Assembly (NCBI GenBank): GCA_016801885.1
Contig: CM028899.1
Span: 21,938,501 to 22,002,500, forward strand
DNA from: Toxotes chatareus
Taxonomy: Eukaryota; Chordata; Actinopteri; Toxotidae
DNA length: 64,000 nt
Direction: 5' to 3'
The position numbers and the translations under genes are program-made. Under the pieces are notes generated by a model. It did not search any database and had not been told where the DNA came from. It saw only the letters and a list, made by a program, of their open reading frames with translations. Shown in pieces: positions 12,376 through 25,192 of the stretch; positions within the stretch are counted from its first letter, which is position 1; every line of letters begins with the position of its first letter.

Positions 12376-15169
12376 CAGCATGAGCTCTGGGAGGGTGATG
12401 GATCTTGAAAGTTACTCAGTGTAATTGGGAAGTTGTGAAAAACCCCACAAACACAAAATATATGCAACACAATGTCCAAAATGAAATTTTGGGCAGGCCA
12501 GTAAGGTGAGATTTCAAATAAGCGCTGAACATTTTGCCATTATGATGGCTGAAAGTAAGAACATCTGTTAAGAAAAAAAAAAAAAGGACACCATTTCTGT
12601 GATGGTGTGGTATTTGAATAATGAGGAGGTGGTTGGGGAATTTGTGTAGTTCACGCCAAGAGAGGGTTTGGACTTAGATTCTCATCTGAAAAGTACTGAA
12701 CAAGCACTTGGACAGTGAAGTATTGACAAAAACACATGCACAGGTCAGCACTTTGAATCAGCACCGGTGATTTCAGGATATAGTAGTGTGGTACAAGAGA
12801 GGTTCAGAAAAAAAGTCCCCACAGGCATTATACACTGTCATACTCACAGACTTAATCTCAGTTTAGTTTAGCTAGTGGAATTGAAGCCATGATCAGATAC
12901 ACACTGGGCATGCTGATACACAGATTTGTGGGCTATATAAAAAAAAAAAAAAAAAAAAATTCACTCCCTGCTATCTGAGCTGCTATGGAGAGTCCGCTCA
13001 GTTTTCAGAGCAGACATCAAACAGAGACAGTACTTCTCTCAAAAGGCTGGGTCACCCAGACATCAGTGAGATCAGTGACCTGCAAACGCTAAGGTTCAAC
13101 ATAACAAAACCCAGCACAAACTTTTCAAACTTTTTTTTTGGGAACTTAGATAACAGATCCTAGGAAATGAAGTCGAAAACATCAGGCAAACCAGCATAAC
13201 AGCAACCTACAGCTTAAAAGTTTGAAAGTGCAGCTTCAGAAGCTCCAACCTCAAATTCAGGGACATACATTGCCAAGGTAACCACATTAAGGTAAGTTCA
13301 GACCAGATGTGAAGCACAGGGCAAATATTTCAGGAATACTCCACACCTGAGGCAAAAACGACAATTTTACATTTATTTTGCATTTGGGCAAGCTGACCAA
13401 AAGAGAAATTTGGTGGAATCCAAAGCATCTGCTTCATGTGAAAAAAACAAAACAAAACTCAATTCTGTATCCTATAACTTATATACTTATATGTATACAG
13501 TATATACAACTTATTTGCAACAGCATAAACATTTTGAAGGAAACATAACTATGATCTGATGACATATTTATATAAGTTGCAAATATTCTCATACTGAATG
13601 TATCAGCCGGCATATTTGTTTTCTGCCAAAATGTCCAATCTTGCAGCACAATATCCACTGTATGTATTTATTGTATTAATTTACATATAACCAAAGCCAC
13701 AATGTTTTCCTAAACTTAACCAAAAAGTCTTTATTGCCTAAACTACAGTTGGGACTGTGGATGTGAACTCTGGTCTCCTGTGTGACCTCTTTGTATGCCT
13801 GCCATCCACCACAACTGTATTCTGGGCTGAAACCAGGTTGATGAGATCTGTTATATCTCATCAAAATTATGTGAGTAATTGTTAATATGAAATGTATCGA
13901 TTATTGATTGATTTGAGCATGTATTAGTGTTTTATACAATCTTGAAAGTTTTTTAAGTATAATGAAATATATATTTTTTTACAGTCCAAATGTATCTCAC
14001 AAAAAGCAGAGTGATGTCCTGCTTTTGTTGTGTGACTTTGAGCGATGAGGTGTGTGTATATACAGTATATTCTTAAGTAAACATGCCCATCTCCATCTCA
14101 TGAGCCTGCCAAATTAAACCTGCCTTGATATCATGCAAGTTCTCAGCAGAGTATTCCATTCTGAAGAATCAAGCTTAAATAAATAAATGCATCACAATTA
14201 CAGCATACTTGCAAAGCCCTCCAAAATCTAAACCGCTTCACTGTGTTAGCAAATTTCCTCACTGATGTGGAGTTTTCAGAAGGTAAGTAATCAAAACAAA
14301 CCCAAGCTTTTCCCTCTTCCCGTGTCTTCCCCAGAATTATCAATGAATAATGTACCAGGGGAATACAACTGCTGACTCCAAAACTTCAAAGCGTTTTTTT
14401 TTTTTTTTTTTTTTTGGAAAGCAGGACCAGTCGAGGGTCGCTAATTAATCAGCCATGTCGAGGTTCATAGTCAGTGGCATGAAGGGTGCTTAGAACTCAC
14501 CACTTCTACCAGTCTGGTTAATCAATGGAGCCTGACGTATCGACTAGAAGGAGCCCCGTAGAAAAACTGTACAGGGCCCCTGAGGCTTTCTCATGTCAAC
14601 ACATTAATTGCATGAATTCTGATGTATATATTTATTAATTTACCACAGCTTTTTGAACACTCATAACCAAGTGCAAAATTATGTTCTGATACAGATATTA
14701 GATACAGTTGCTTCAGGGCGACTCTCCAGATTATGGTCAGGTAACTTGACTGGAGTCCACCTGTGGCAAAGTGAACTGATCTGACATAGCTTATAAAAAC
14801 ACATACATACTTTTATGAATGAAATGTTGGATGCCATGTGTTCTGGAATGTGTGCTAGACTGATACAGTCACCACATTTAGAACAGCTTAGATGATTGCT
14901 AAGGAAAGGCTGGCTCAAACAAAAATCAGTGCCCTCGTAAAACTTAATGAACTGAATGGTGCTTTGGCACTGCACACAGATCTAACCCTTCCTATGCTGC
15001 AATCAGAGAGCGTATAGCTGTAGAAATGAAAGCAGTGTGTGTGAGGGCAAATGACTTGTTCCCATTTACCCTAGATGAATGTATCATACATGGACATGGA
15101 CATAGTTAATAACTAGACAGTGACTGCAGCTATGCTTTGTCAGTATGTAGTTCTTCAAAAGAGCGGATT
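12376..15169. other. Unassigned DNA with homopolymer tracts
   Basis: It contains A-runs (about 12570; 21 A at 12939-12959) and a 22-T run at 14394-14415. No coding or transposon motif was recognised, apart from possible 5' parts of the hAT remnant that starts near 15170. Confidence 0.45.
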
Positions 15170-15850
15170 CAGACACAGAGATGGATGATGATTTCAGGTG
15201 TAAAAATCTCACCGGTGCTGCCACAGGTGAAGCAGTCAGATGTCTCGACCAGGAGAAAGAATGGACTTATGACAAGAGTTAAATGGGAGTTTCCTCAAGT
15301 CTTGTCAGGTTACTGTTTTGCTCATTGCTTGGAGTTGGCAGTCCACAAGCCTTTGAAAGAAGTGGAAGGATATAATCACATTGCTTCTGTTTCTAAATTG
15401 ATGCATCATCACTTTGAAATGTGAACAGGGCTACATTTTGGGACCTCTTAAAATATCATCGCTGCATGTCAAGGATGTGTTATGAGGACTTTGCAATCCC
15501 CTGTTGAAGTTACAGAAATGTGCTATATCTCTTGTTGATGCAAGCTGTCACATCCAGCAGATGATTGATGCTCGTAGAGAGACGGGGTAAAACAGCAGAC
15601 AAGGTTGAGCGAGGTATCACCACAAAGCCAATTCAAAAGGTATTGATCTTACAGCCATCCCACAAAACATAAACTGGTTGCAGTTCTATCAGGGTGTCAT
15701 TGACCATTTAGGGTTATCTGACAGTTAGCTGGTGGCTCTTTCGAAAACTCTTTTGAAAACTTTTCAGGCCAAAACAGAGAGAGACAGAGTCTTACTGTCT
15801 TCTGAGAAAAAGGAAATGGGAGACCTGGTAAAACTAATGGTACAATTGTG
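15170..15850 (+). pseudogene. hAT transposase remnant (KIAA1586/ZNF862-like type)
   Basis: Plus-strand reading shows a GLMTRVKWEFPQVLSGYCFA then HCLELAVHKPLKEV segment (about 15260-15375). This matches the conserved C-x-x-H-x-L-E-L motif of hAT transposases, where the His and Glu-Leu lie in the inserted domain of the catalytic fold. Past a stop, LQKCAISLVDASCHIQQMID (about 15510) and an INWLQFYQGVIDHLGL stretch (about 15670) follow in shifted frames, consistent with the middle of the same enzyme. At least three frame breaks exist. A Tc1 fragment starts about 200 bp downstream. The first catalytic Asp region and the C-terminal dimerisation domain were not found. Confidence 0.6.
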
Positions 15851-16049
15851 AAGCAACCAGTGAATACAGAGACTGGCTGTAAGGTAAAGACCAAGGACAA
15901 ACACAGAGGAGACCTCTCACCATTATCCCCACCTCTACTGAATGTGAAAAATAATTTTCAGTTTGCAACAACACAGATAGACCAGACGAGGAATGTCAAG
16001 GGCTGGATTAAAGGAGGCCATCGTTCATCATCCTACCAGATCACCATCA

Positions 16050-16290
16050 TCATCAGACCAGGCTACGTTTTTCCAGTCTTTTACTGTCCAGTTTTGGTGA
16101 GCCCGTGTCCACTGCAGATTTAGATTTCTGTTCTTGGGCGGCAGGAGTGGAACTCCATATGGTCTGCAGAACTGTTGCCCACTTGATGTTTTTTTGCTTT
16201 GGGTTACATTCTGAGTACAAATCTAGAGACTGTTCTGTGTGAAAAATCCCAGGAGATCAGCAGTTTCAAACCAGAGTATCAGATCAAAAT
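16050..16290 (-). mobile_element. Tc1-like element fragment
   Basis: On the minus strand this reads fragments of a Tc1 transposase: a helix-turn-helix piece (TADLLGFFTQN) and, after a deletion, PLLPPKNRNLNLQWTRAHQN then WTVKDWK. The DNA shares its order and wording with the copy at 38235-39044, for example CCCAGGAGATCAGCAGTTTC and CCAGTTTTGGTGAG. A central portion is deleted, and no DDE catalytic core or terminal repeat is left. Non-autonomous relic. Confidence 0.75.
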
Positions 16291-17224
16291 GTGTATCCCA
16301 CAATGCGATATGCAGCTTGCCTGAACCTGTTGGGAACCCTCAGAACAAATTTTACACTCACATCAGTACAGAATTGCAAAAATCATTAGATTTTACTTGT
16401 AGCTCTGTGGGTGTCAAGGACATGTGGTGTGCTTTCTCACCCACTCCCCACAAACTGCCGCAGAGCATCCATCATGCACACAACTTGAATCACAAATAGA
16501 CGAGCTCTGTTTCCTGAAATAATCAGCATTATGGTTTTCATTTGTCTGCTGTTCAGAAAAAGTTATAGAGTTTTGTGCTCAGTTTGGTTAGAAATTTGAG
16601 GGTTTTTTTTTCCCCAGATAGCAAGGAATGTGGTCTCAGGGTGGGGTAGAGTTATTGAATAAAGGTTTATTTACGCAGCTTTGTGTAGAAAGGATTACAT
16701 TCCATGCACCAACAAATACCTAATGAAAATCCAGGCAGGCTGAGAAAGTCAGATCTGCAGGGGAAAACACTGAACTCAGTATATTAGGTCCCTATGCGCC
16801 TGTTAATACAGCCTTTTTTGCAAGTGATTAAAAAAGTGAGAGGAAATACCCTGACTGTGAATCTCATTTTGAACTCAGCCACTCACATCCTGTGATTTGT
16901 ACACATCTGATTAATACTTGAAAAATCAATGATTAGTTAATAAATGAAGTCAGTGCAGCTGGAAGCAAAATGTGAATGCTGCCTGGTTAAATGCATAATT
17001 TTAATGATAGTCTCAATCATTTGAGAGATTATATGTAAAAAAAAAAAAATCTCTGCTTTTATGAGCCTTGACCTACGGGGTCTTTGCCACTTTTCTCATA
17101 CTCCAGTGCTGCAGGCAGCAAGCAAGCAGGGTCTTTAAAGATGTTTACCAAGATTTCAGTTCTCGAGAACAGTATTAAAAGAAAACCCTGTCTCCTTAGA
17201 CAATTTAAATATTTTCTGCTTTTC
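16291..17224. other. Unassigned DNA
   Basis: AT-rich with a poly-A tract at about 17038-17050. No recognisable feature. Confidence 0.45.
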
Positions 17225-17420
17225 TGTGTGCAGTTTGCATGTTTTGCCTGTGCTAGCGTGGGTTCCCTCCAGGTACTATGGCTTCCTCCCACAGGCCAAA
17301 GACATGCAAAAGGTTCTTTGTCACCATATGTCAGCCCTGTGATAGACTGGTGACCTGTTCAGGGTGTAACCCGCCTCTCACCCAAAGCTGGCTGGGATTG
17401 GCTCCAGCCCTCCTACGGCG
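17225..17420 (+). repeat. Dispersed teleost repeat, copy 2
   Basis: It reads GGCTTCCTCCCACAGGCCAA, CCCTGTGATAGACTGGTGAC, CTGTTCAGGGTGTAACCC and GCTGGGATTGGCTCCAGCC in order. This is the reverse complement of the motif order at 8205-8425 and is colinear with 24361-24625. It explains the two overlapping open frames of about 80 codons here, which are therefore not called as genes. Confidence 0.8.
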
Positions 17421-17651
17421 TGCGAGCACATGTGCTGGTTCTTGCAACAAAAATATGACTGCAGTTCACTCGATGGCCACTGGTATCATGAATAACAAGC
17501 ATTTTCTTAAAATTATATATCAAACACATTGTGTCTGAAGTTACTGTGTCAACTTTATCTGTATTCAGACCATGATGTTTCCCTATCTTTAACCAAGTAG
17601 ATATTGTCCTGTTAGATTGGCTATTTTGGCTGACAAAAGGGAGATATTATT

Positions 17652-17704
17652 TATCTATCTATCTATCTATCTATCTATTTATTTATTTATTTATTTATTT
17701 ATTT
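17652..17704. repeat. (ATCT)n-(ATTT)n microsatellite
   Basis: Eight or so ATCT units turn into ATTT units. A separate 18-A run follows at 17762-17779. Confidence 0.95.
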
Positions 17705-17779
17705 CTTGATGGGGTATTTTAAAAGAACATAAATATTCTTTGTTGTTTCTGCTGAGCAGTTAAAAAAAAAAAAAAAAAA

Positions 17780-18960
17780 GCAAGCACCCTTAAGGCCCAG
17801 CCTAGCACGGAGCACCAAAAAAACACATGTATTGATCATTTCAGTGGCCTATGGAATCAAACTGCTCTTAACAGCCTGAGGTATTGAATTAATTAGGGCT
17901 GTGCAAGGGAAGGAAAGTGCTGCATCAACATAATTATTGAAGAAACAATTATGTTAACAGCTCTTTTACTAGGAGCGCATGGACTCTGTATTCCATTTTT
18001 CATGGATACTCTGCAAAGTGGCACAGTTTATGCTTCCACAATAATAAAATATGTATAATGAACAGCTCCAGTATGTTAAAAGATAATTAAAAGCTGTTCA
18101 ACTCAAGTAAAAGACATTTTGGATGGTGTAAAAAAGTTTGTGAACTTTTAGGATCCTTGCAACACATAGATATTGTTTAAGGCCGAATGAAACACATTCA
18201 TACTTTTTTGAAGCATTTAAAGGGGGTTATTACTTAGCTCTGCAAAGAAGCTTAGTGAAAGTTTGGTTTGGAACTGCACTCTTTGGCTGTTGACCTATTT
18301 TTATTTTCACTTACCCTAAAAACACTGTTCTGTTTACGTTGCTGTATATTGGGTGTATGCGCAAACTTTATGTCACGCAGACTTTCAGGAGGAGAAATGA
18401 ACCTTAAGCAAGCACCATGTGCCAGGTGAAAATTCATAGTCTGCAGGTTTTCAGTCAAGCTAATCACCCAGGCTGATGAATTCACTTCTTCTTTACTTCA
18501 AGGGAAGCTAATCAGTGAGTAGAGCCTGTCACTGGAATGCACAGGCTTGCAAATGGATTGCCACAACTGCCCAAGTCTTCTGCTTTTTCTGTTACTGATT
18601 AGCAATCTAAAATGTTGTATGTATGTATTTTTTTTTTAATCTTCATATGTATATATATATGTGTGTGTGTGTGTGTATAAACCTTTATTGATACACAAAA
18701 TGTTTACTGACACTGACATGTGTAACCCTTGGCCCATCATTGCCCGGCATTAATCCTGTGTCTCTTGCCTGTACGATGAAGCAAGGTCAGAGGGTTAGTC
18801 AGACAATTTAGGGATTAACTCAGGTTTTTCAGGTTATATCTCTTGGAAGTAAACACAAAAGCGTACAATAAAATGATTCCCTGAACGGTCAGCTGTAAGC
18901 ATCCATTTATACAGACTTGCTGACTTCCTGTTTTACATTTGACTGCTGTTCTCTTTGTAG
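17780..18960. other. Unassigned, probably intronic
   Basis: It contains a compound TA/TG tract at 18647-18680. Its last 20 bases form the pyrimidine-rich acceptor of the exon-like block at 18961. Confidence 0.45.
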
Positions 18961-19023
18961 TTGTGCACAGAGTCTTCCTCTGCACTGAGGGATTATGCAG
19001 AATATTTGGAGGCCAACCTAAAA
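18961..19023 (+). CDS. Candidate host exon 2 of 3 (unidentified protein)
   Basis: A 63-nt block preceded by a good acceptor (GCTGTTCTCTTTGTAG) and followed by a donor GTAAAC. It reads 21 complete codons, LCTESSSALRDYAEYLEANL plus K, with phase 0 at both ends, so it joins in frame to the block ending at 2553. The joined peptide would run LKALNK-LCTESS and look like a continuous amphipathic helix. A second frame is also open across these 63 nt but gives a less natural, Cys/Gly-rich peptide. I cannot name the protein. The donor is weaker than at the other two exons. Confidence 0.5.
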
Positions 19024-21184
19024 GTAAACATACTCAAAATGTGCTGGTTTGTTTACAACTGTCTGATCATCTCACTGCTTGGGTTTCTTTACCCAGCGCA
19101 CTTTGGTGCAGTAATCATCATTGTGTTGCCCAGATCTCAGCAATTACTTTTCTTTTCTCGAAATGAAACCAGGGAAATTCTGCTGAAGATACTGTAAGAC
19201 CAGATGTTATCATTGCATGCAAGCAGTGGCAACACAAAGAAGCTGAGAGCCAGACTTGCATATTGTAGATATTGCCTCAGTAAGCAGCCAGAGCAGTGCT
19301 GTTAAAATCTTGTTAAAATGAATAAATCAGCTTCAAACATTGTTGTTCAGTTTGTAAAGCACAGTTCATCCTCTGGAGTCGAGTTCAGATTTAAATGGGC
19401 GAGCGCCCTGCAGAGCGATATTCATAGGATGTGCCAGATGGATACAATTACAACTTTTGTAGGTAAAATTGCACAAAAAGTAATTAAATCAAGCAGCACA
19501 ACTTCTTCATCATATTCAGATATTAGAGGGATTTTCAGGCATATTGTGGGTTTCGTTTTGTACCTGGGAAGCGATTAAGAGCCTCTGAGAGAGTTGAGTT
19601 TCAGCTAACATATCTGTCATGGAACCATACTTGTGTTGTGAGGAATTATTTGACATGATTGATGATTTAGAAGAAGAGTTTTAGAGCAGCTTTGTGGATT
19701 CCCTTCAAGGCAGCACGTGCTCACACAGGCTTACAGAATCTACTGGCGGAGTAAAATCGATGATCAACTGCAGTGAACTTTTACCTTTATTTTTTTGTCA
19801 AAGGTGTGTTATCTTTGTGTCATTCTTCAGACAGCTGTTTTGAGAACTCTCCTTGTTGCTGTGTTCAGGGATGTCGAGACATGACATTTGAGAATAGGTC
19901 CCCAAAAAGTCTTCTTTTTTTTTTTTTGAAAGCTGACAGAGAAAGTCAAAGAAAAACAAGTTAGAACAGAAAAGGGGAGAAAAAAAATAATCCCAAAAAA
20001 AGGTTGTTAAACATATCAACAAGGGCAGATTTGGGGGATTCATATATCATACTGTAAATAACAACAATGCTGCTCAGCCCTTTATGTCCCCATCTTCAAA
20101 ACCTAATCCACTGCTCCAATTTAAACAGATTGAAATAATAATAATGATATTGATTGGTGCATACAGGTACATAGTCACACACAAACAGTCTTAACACGTC
20201 TGGGTTACACACAGGTCAGAAATATACCTTCTATTCATCCCTCAGCTAAGTCGCCACAATAACACAACAAGCCTCAGAACAGGACACAGACGCAGAGGTT
20301 TAGATTCAGGAGAAAAAAAAAAAAAAAGAAATCCAGTCTTTGTCGAGGGACTTACAGTGACTAACCCCTGAACGAGCTTTGGTTTAAAGCCAACAGTGAC
20401 AAAAAGCAACCTTTTCATTTCCATGACTGTGAGCTGTTTGGCCTGATGCGCACACAGAGCTGTCCTTTCTGATTTATAACGTCTCCACTGCCATTCTGCT
20501 TGGATTAACAACAGCAGACACACACATCTGCTGGTCCTTTTCGGGGACAGGTCAGGAGATTCGGAGCATCATAGCTCAGACTGTATTTCGGTCAGACGAC
20601 TCACGTGGAGTGAACTGCATGAGGGTGTCACTATACAGCGTTTATTGTCCACCCCCACCCCCTCCAGCACACACACAGCATTATTATGGAAAGCATGATT
20701 ACCAAGTTCATCATTGTGTAATATACATTCAGATGAAGCAGTGTAAAGCAAGTTGTTGACGGCACTGTGTTGAGAAGAGACTTTTCAGAACCACACGAAA
20801 TTCTATACACTTCAAACTGTTGCATCACATTCTGAGAAATGATGCGACAATATGGAACATAAGAGAGAGTAGAATGAGGATTATATAAACAGCGTTCACT
20901 GTGTTGTATATTCACATTGTGCTGCTGCAAGCTGCGTGCATGTTTAGAATGTGGTAAATAGAATGAAACAAAGACCACTCACATGATCAGTATGCCAACT
21001 TATACTGTTAAATAAACAGCCTTTCTGACCATCATCAAAGTGTCATTGGAGTTCACATACAGTGCATGTATAAGCACTCAAAGGCTGTAGAATTAAAACA
21101 GAGAAGAAAGGTAAGTTCACAGTTATTGTAGTTGTGTGGAAGATGTTGAGTGGGGGGAGTTGGCTGGGCGGTAGGGAGGGGGTA
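19024..21184. other. Unassigned, probably intronic
   Basis: No family motif was found. Open frames of 80-115 codons on the minus strand at 19.8-21.0 kb are low-complexity or featureless. The last ~80 bp, near 21110-21184, may be the 3' UTR of the LINE to the right. Confidence 0.4.
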
Positions 21185-22930
21185 AAGTGCTCATTAAGCA
21201 GCTTCACTGCCTGGGGGTACAGGCTGTGGCTCAGTCTGCTGGTCCTGGCCCGGATGGGCCTGTATCTTCTCTCCTGAGGGCAGCAGGTGAAACAAGTGAT
21301 ATGCAGGGTGTGCTGGGTCCCGCAGGGTATTGTTCACTCTCCTCAGACAGCGGCTGATGTAGACAGAGGTGATCTTCATGTTTTCACCACTCTCTGGAGC
21401 GCCTGCTGTTCTGCCTCAGTGCAGCTGGAGAACCACACTGAAAGTCCATAGGTCAGCACACTTCCTGTTGCACAGAGATAGAAGTTCACCATGAGTTTCT
21501 GAGGAAGACTGTCTCTACTCAGTTTCCTCAGGTAGTAGAGACGTTGCTGGGCCCTTCCTATGGCTGAGGCAGTGTTAGTGCCCCAGGTCAGATCGTTACA
21601 GTTACACCCAGGAACTTAAAGCTACTGACCTTCTCTACCATCCTTACTTCCATTGTAAAGTGGAGGGTCAGGGAGCTGTCTAGATTTTCGAAAGTCCATT
21701 ATCATTTCTTTTGTCTTTTTTGTGTTAAAAGCCAGATTGCACTCAGTACACCATGCTGCCAGTAGTTCAACCTCTTTCCTGTATGCAGGCTCATTGTTAT
21801 CTGTAATGAGACCAAGTATAGTTGTGTCATCAGTAAACTTAATGATGTAATTTGAAAGGTGGGAGCCAGAGCAGTCATGTGTAAAAAGTGTGTAGAGTAG
21901 TGGGCTAAGCACACATCCCTGGGGGCCCCCGGTGCCGACAGATAGGGTGGATGAAATGTGCTTGCCAAGTCCAATTACATACTGATGTGTTCAGACCTAG
22001 ACTGTAGAGTTTAGGTCCCAGTTTGTTTGCCGGGATTGTGTTAAAAGCCAAGCTAAAGTCAGCAAACAGGAGTCTTGCGTATGTGTTATTGTGTTATTAT
22101 TATTATTAGATGTTCTAGCAGTTTGTGGAGCACAATTGCAGTGGCATCCTCTGTCAACCTATTCTATCTGTATGCAAATTGGAACGGATCAAGTGTAGGT
22201 GGTATTATCTTCCTAGTCTGTGTCATTACCAATCTCTCTAAACATTTTGCTGGTATGGAGGTGAGTGCCACAGACCTATAATCATTAAGGCATGTGATAT
22301 TTGCCTGTTTTGATACAGGAACAATTATGGCAAATTTTAAACATGTCAGAACCAATACACCATCTGGTCCCAGCTGCCTTCTTGCGGTTGATGTGTCAGT
22401 AGAAGGGAAGGGAGCTAATACTGGGTCCTTTAAAACAATTTAGTTCCTCAGCTAAGGTGGCACCGCTGTGGAGAGGGGAAAATGCTGTCCCCTTATAGTC
22501 TGTTATGGCCCTGATTCCCTCCCAGACCTGTTGAGAGTTTGTGGGCGTCTCAAAGTTTTATAGTCCAGTTTGGCAGATTTGATGCCCCTCCATACAGCAG
22601 CCCTGGCAGTACTATATGTTAAGTTGTCTCCAGACCTATATGTTTCGTCCTTTGATGAGTAGTCTGACCGTGTAAGCCATCAACAGTTTTAGATTGGGAA
22701 ACACACAGATATGCCCCAAGATGTAACACTGTCCACACAGAAATGAATATAATCCAAGACAGCACCTTTGAAAACATCCCTGTCTGTGGACTGGAAGCAG
22801 TCCTGAAGCATGGGGACAGCGTCCTCAGGCCATGATCTAACAAACGTAGCAATGGGTCCAGATATTCTGCTTTTAGGTGTGAATGAATGGGTAGTAGCTG
22901 CCTGGAGGGTCTGAATAAGAAAAATGTGAT
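21185..22930 (-). pseudogene. LINE ORF2 remnant (Rex1-like group), RT region
   Basis: It reads from right to left in the expected order. A pre-RT segment (MLQDCFQSTDRDVFKGAV near 22790; RSGDN then TARAAVWRGIKSAKLDY near 22580) is followed by the RT start, CLKFAIIVPVSKQANITCLN then DYRSVALTSIPAKCLERLVM, and DPFQFAYR (22164-22340). Then comes CVLSPLLYTLFTHDC (about 21900) and the catalytic box at 21820-21840, which reads FTDD where FADD is usual. Last are NLAFNTKKTKEMIMDFRKS and the C-terminal DPAHPAYHLFHLLPSGEK (about 21290). Frames change several times. The copy lacks the endonuclease and is dead. It shares its family with 10070-10900. Confidence 0.85.
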
Positions 22931-24360
22931 ATGTTAATAGGAAGAATAAATACAATATTTTATACTGGCCACATATGGAGGATATCTCCCTGACTTATAC
23001 CCAGTGCATCCCAGGGTATGACTCAACCCCACAGTCACCTGGATGAATAAATTCATTAACTGATACCAACAGACAGAACAGAGAAAAATCCCATGTTCAG
23101 GTTTGAAGAGCAGTCAAAGTCAAAATTAAAACACAGATGAAACTATCTGCAGTGCTCTCTGTGTGAGTGTGAGTGCTGCATTAGCTAATTGTTAGCCTCT
23201 TCTGTGGTTTAGTAGGCTTTTTAAAGCTGACAGAAGACCATTTGGGAAAAGAGAAAAAAGCCTTTAAAGAGATGTCAAAAGCTCTAAAACTGTGCATAGA
23301 AACTATAACAATGTGCTACTGCAAGATCATGAGAGCGGGTTCTTGCACATTATCTCATTAGAGATTCCATTCTATTCTGTAAGCTCCCTTATGTATCTCA
23401 TGCATGGTCACCCTATTATAGTAATGTGATTCCCAGCCACCTCTGATACACGTCACAGAGAGCTGTGTGAAGTATTCCAGTTTCATGGCTTTGCTGCTGG
23501 GAGATGGTTGTGCCTCTCTGATTATGCTGTTTGCTTCAAACAAGTAATCCTTGCCCTCTGAAGGTTAATAATGATGAGCATGCTCTCAGCTGGCGCAGGA
23601 ATCTCAACAGTGTTTGCAATCGTAAACACTTTTCACTCAACAGAAAAATGGCTTCACTCTGAACATTCTGCAGATAAATATAAGAAAAATGTCACTTGGC
23701 ATGGCTTCTTTTTCACTGCTAGGTAGAGCTTCTTAACACCATTGAGGCAGTTAACAAATGAGACTAAGATGGTGTCAGAATTCCAGCTCATCAGCTCTGC
23801 ACCATTCCTCAAGCCTGTCTGGGGCCTGGTAATAATGATAAAAGGTGTTTAGTCCATGTATTGTGCCATATTTCATGGTGGTCAAAGAACGCAGGGAATT
23901 CATACTGCAACAGATGGCCGAGATATATGTTAGGGGAGATCCTGTGATTAGGAATGCGCCACACATCACACCCATGTAATGAGCAGTCTGGCATTGGTAT
24001 TGGTATGTGAGCCACATTAGCCTGTCAGAATGAAAAAAGTCAAAGTTAGGAGAAAGCTATGGGGATGCTTTTCATCTTGTCTTAATCCTTGAGCACAGTA
24101 AGTGGACCACTGTGTCACATACATATGACCAGTACTCAATCCTGATTGGTCAGTCCATCACTTTGGACCGTCTGAAATGCCTCGACAACTACTGAATGCA
24201 TTGCCATGCAATTTGTATACATCATTTTTTTAATTAGGAAACATTAGAACGCTAACATGCTAAACTTGGTAAACAACACCTATTAAACATGTCCATGGTA
24301 ACATTGTTATTGTGAGCATAATAGTATTCTAACAAAAGCATTATTATATTATATGTGGAC
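22931..24360. other. Unassigned DNA with one odd minus-strand frame
   Basis: Mostly featureless. A minus-strand frame at about 23809-24020 reads a Trp/His/Pro-rich peptide (DCSLHGCDVWRIPNHRISPN then IYLGHLLQYEFPAFFDHHE) that looks protein-like but matches nothing I know. It lacks clear splice sites and is not called as a gene. Confidence 0.35.
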
Positions 24361-24625
24361 TTTGCTAGCGTGGGTTCGCTTTGGGTTCTCTGGCTCCCTC
24401 CCGCAGTCCAGAGACATGCAGATTAGGTTAAATGATGACTTTAATCTATTGTCCACATGTTTGAAAATGAGTGTGAGTGATTTTTATTTTTTTTTTTAAT
24501 ACCTTTTGATTAACAAGACAACCCTGCAATGAACTGGCGACTCATGCAGGGTGTACCATGGATGTATTAGTATTATCATATTTAATAATATTAGATTATG
24601 CCTTCACCCAATGCCAGCTGGAATT
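24361..24625 (+). repeat. Dispersed teleost repeat, copy 3 (interrupted)
   Basis: Colinear with 17225-17420: GCTAGCGTGGGTTCGC, GGCTCCCTCCCGCAGTCCA, CAGATTAGGTTAAATGATGA, then CTGCAATGAACTGGCGACTC and CAGGGTGTACC. It resumes as CCAATGCCAGCTGG after about 40 bp of AT-rich DNA that the other copies lack. A T-rich tract also interrupts its middle. The short intruding blocks point to small insertions within this copy. Confidence 0.75.
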
Positions 24626-25192
24626 GTGTGTGTATTATGCAACATGCATGTACAATGATTCAAAAGAAAAGGGTTCAGTAGTTAACACAGTTACACAAGT
24701 TACATACATTGAGAGTCTTAAAGGCTTTGGGGTTCATGGAATTTTTTTAATCACAACACTGCAAAAATACAATTTGAACACAACTTGAATTTAACACTAA
24801 ACACTTTCTGTGTGTGAGCGTGTGCGCGTGGGGTGTTTTTATGTCCTGGCTTTTTAAGAACTGGTGTTCTCCTTTGCCACCTACTGTAGAGGCCATGTCT
24901 TTCCACTGTAATAAAATATAAAGAACACATGTTAAGGCACAACAAGCTATGTACCCTGTACACATTCAGCATATTACTGCAAATGATCTGAATATGGTTA
25001 TAGTTTGATAAGGTGTTACGTGCTCTGTGTTTTTGCTTGTCTTTTTAAATTGTCAGAATAGGTACATTCCAGAAATGCCCTCTGCATGGTGTCCCCACAC
25101 ATCTTTCCACTCTGACAGCAAAAATAAAAAAAAAAACAAATATCAAACATATAAATTAAAGGTACTGATATTTATTTTCATCCTGTACTTAC
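24626..25192. other. Unassigned DNA
   Basis: Nothing recognisable was seen. If the minus-strand gene at 25193-26734 continued, its next exon would be here or further left; none was identified. Confidence 0.4.

Noticed and set aside
17084..17538. Overlapping frames of 86-89 codons
   Set aside because: Mostly translated dispersed repeat (17225-17420).
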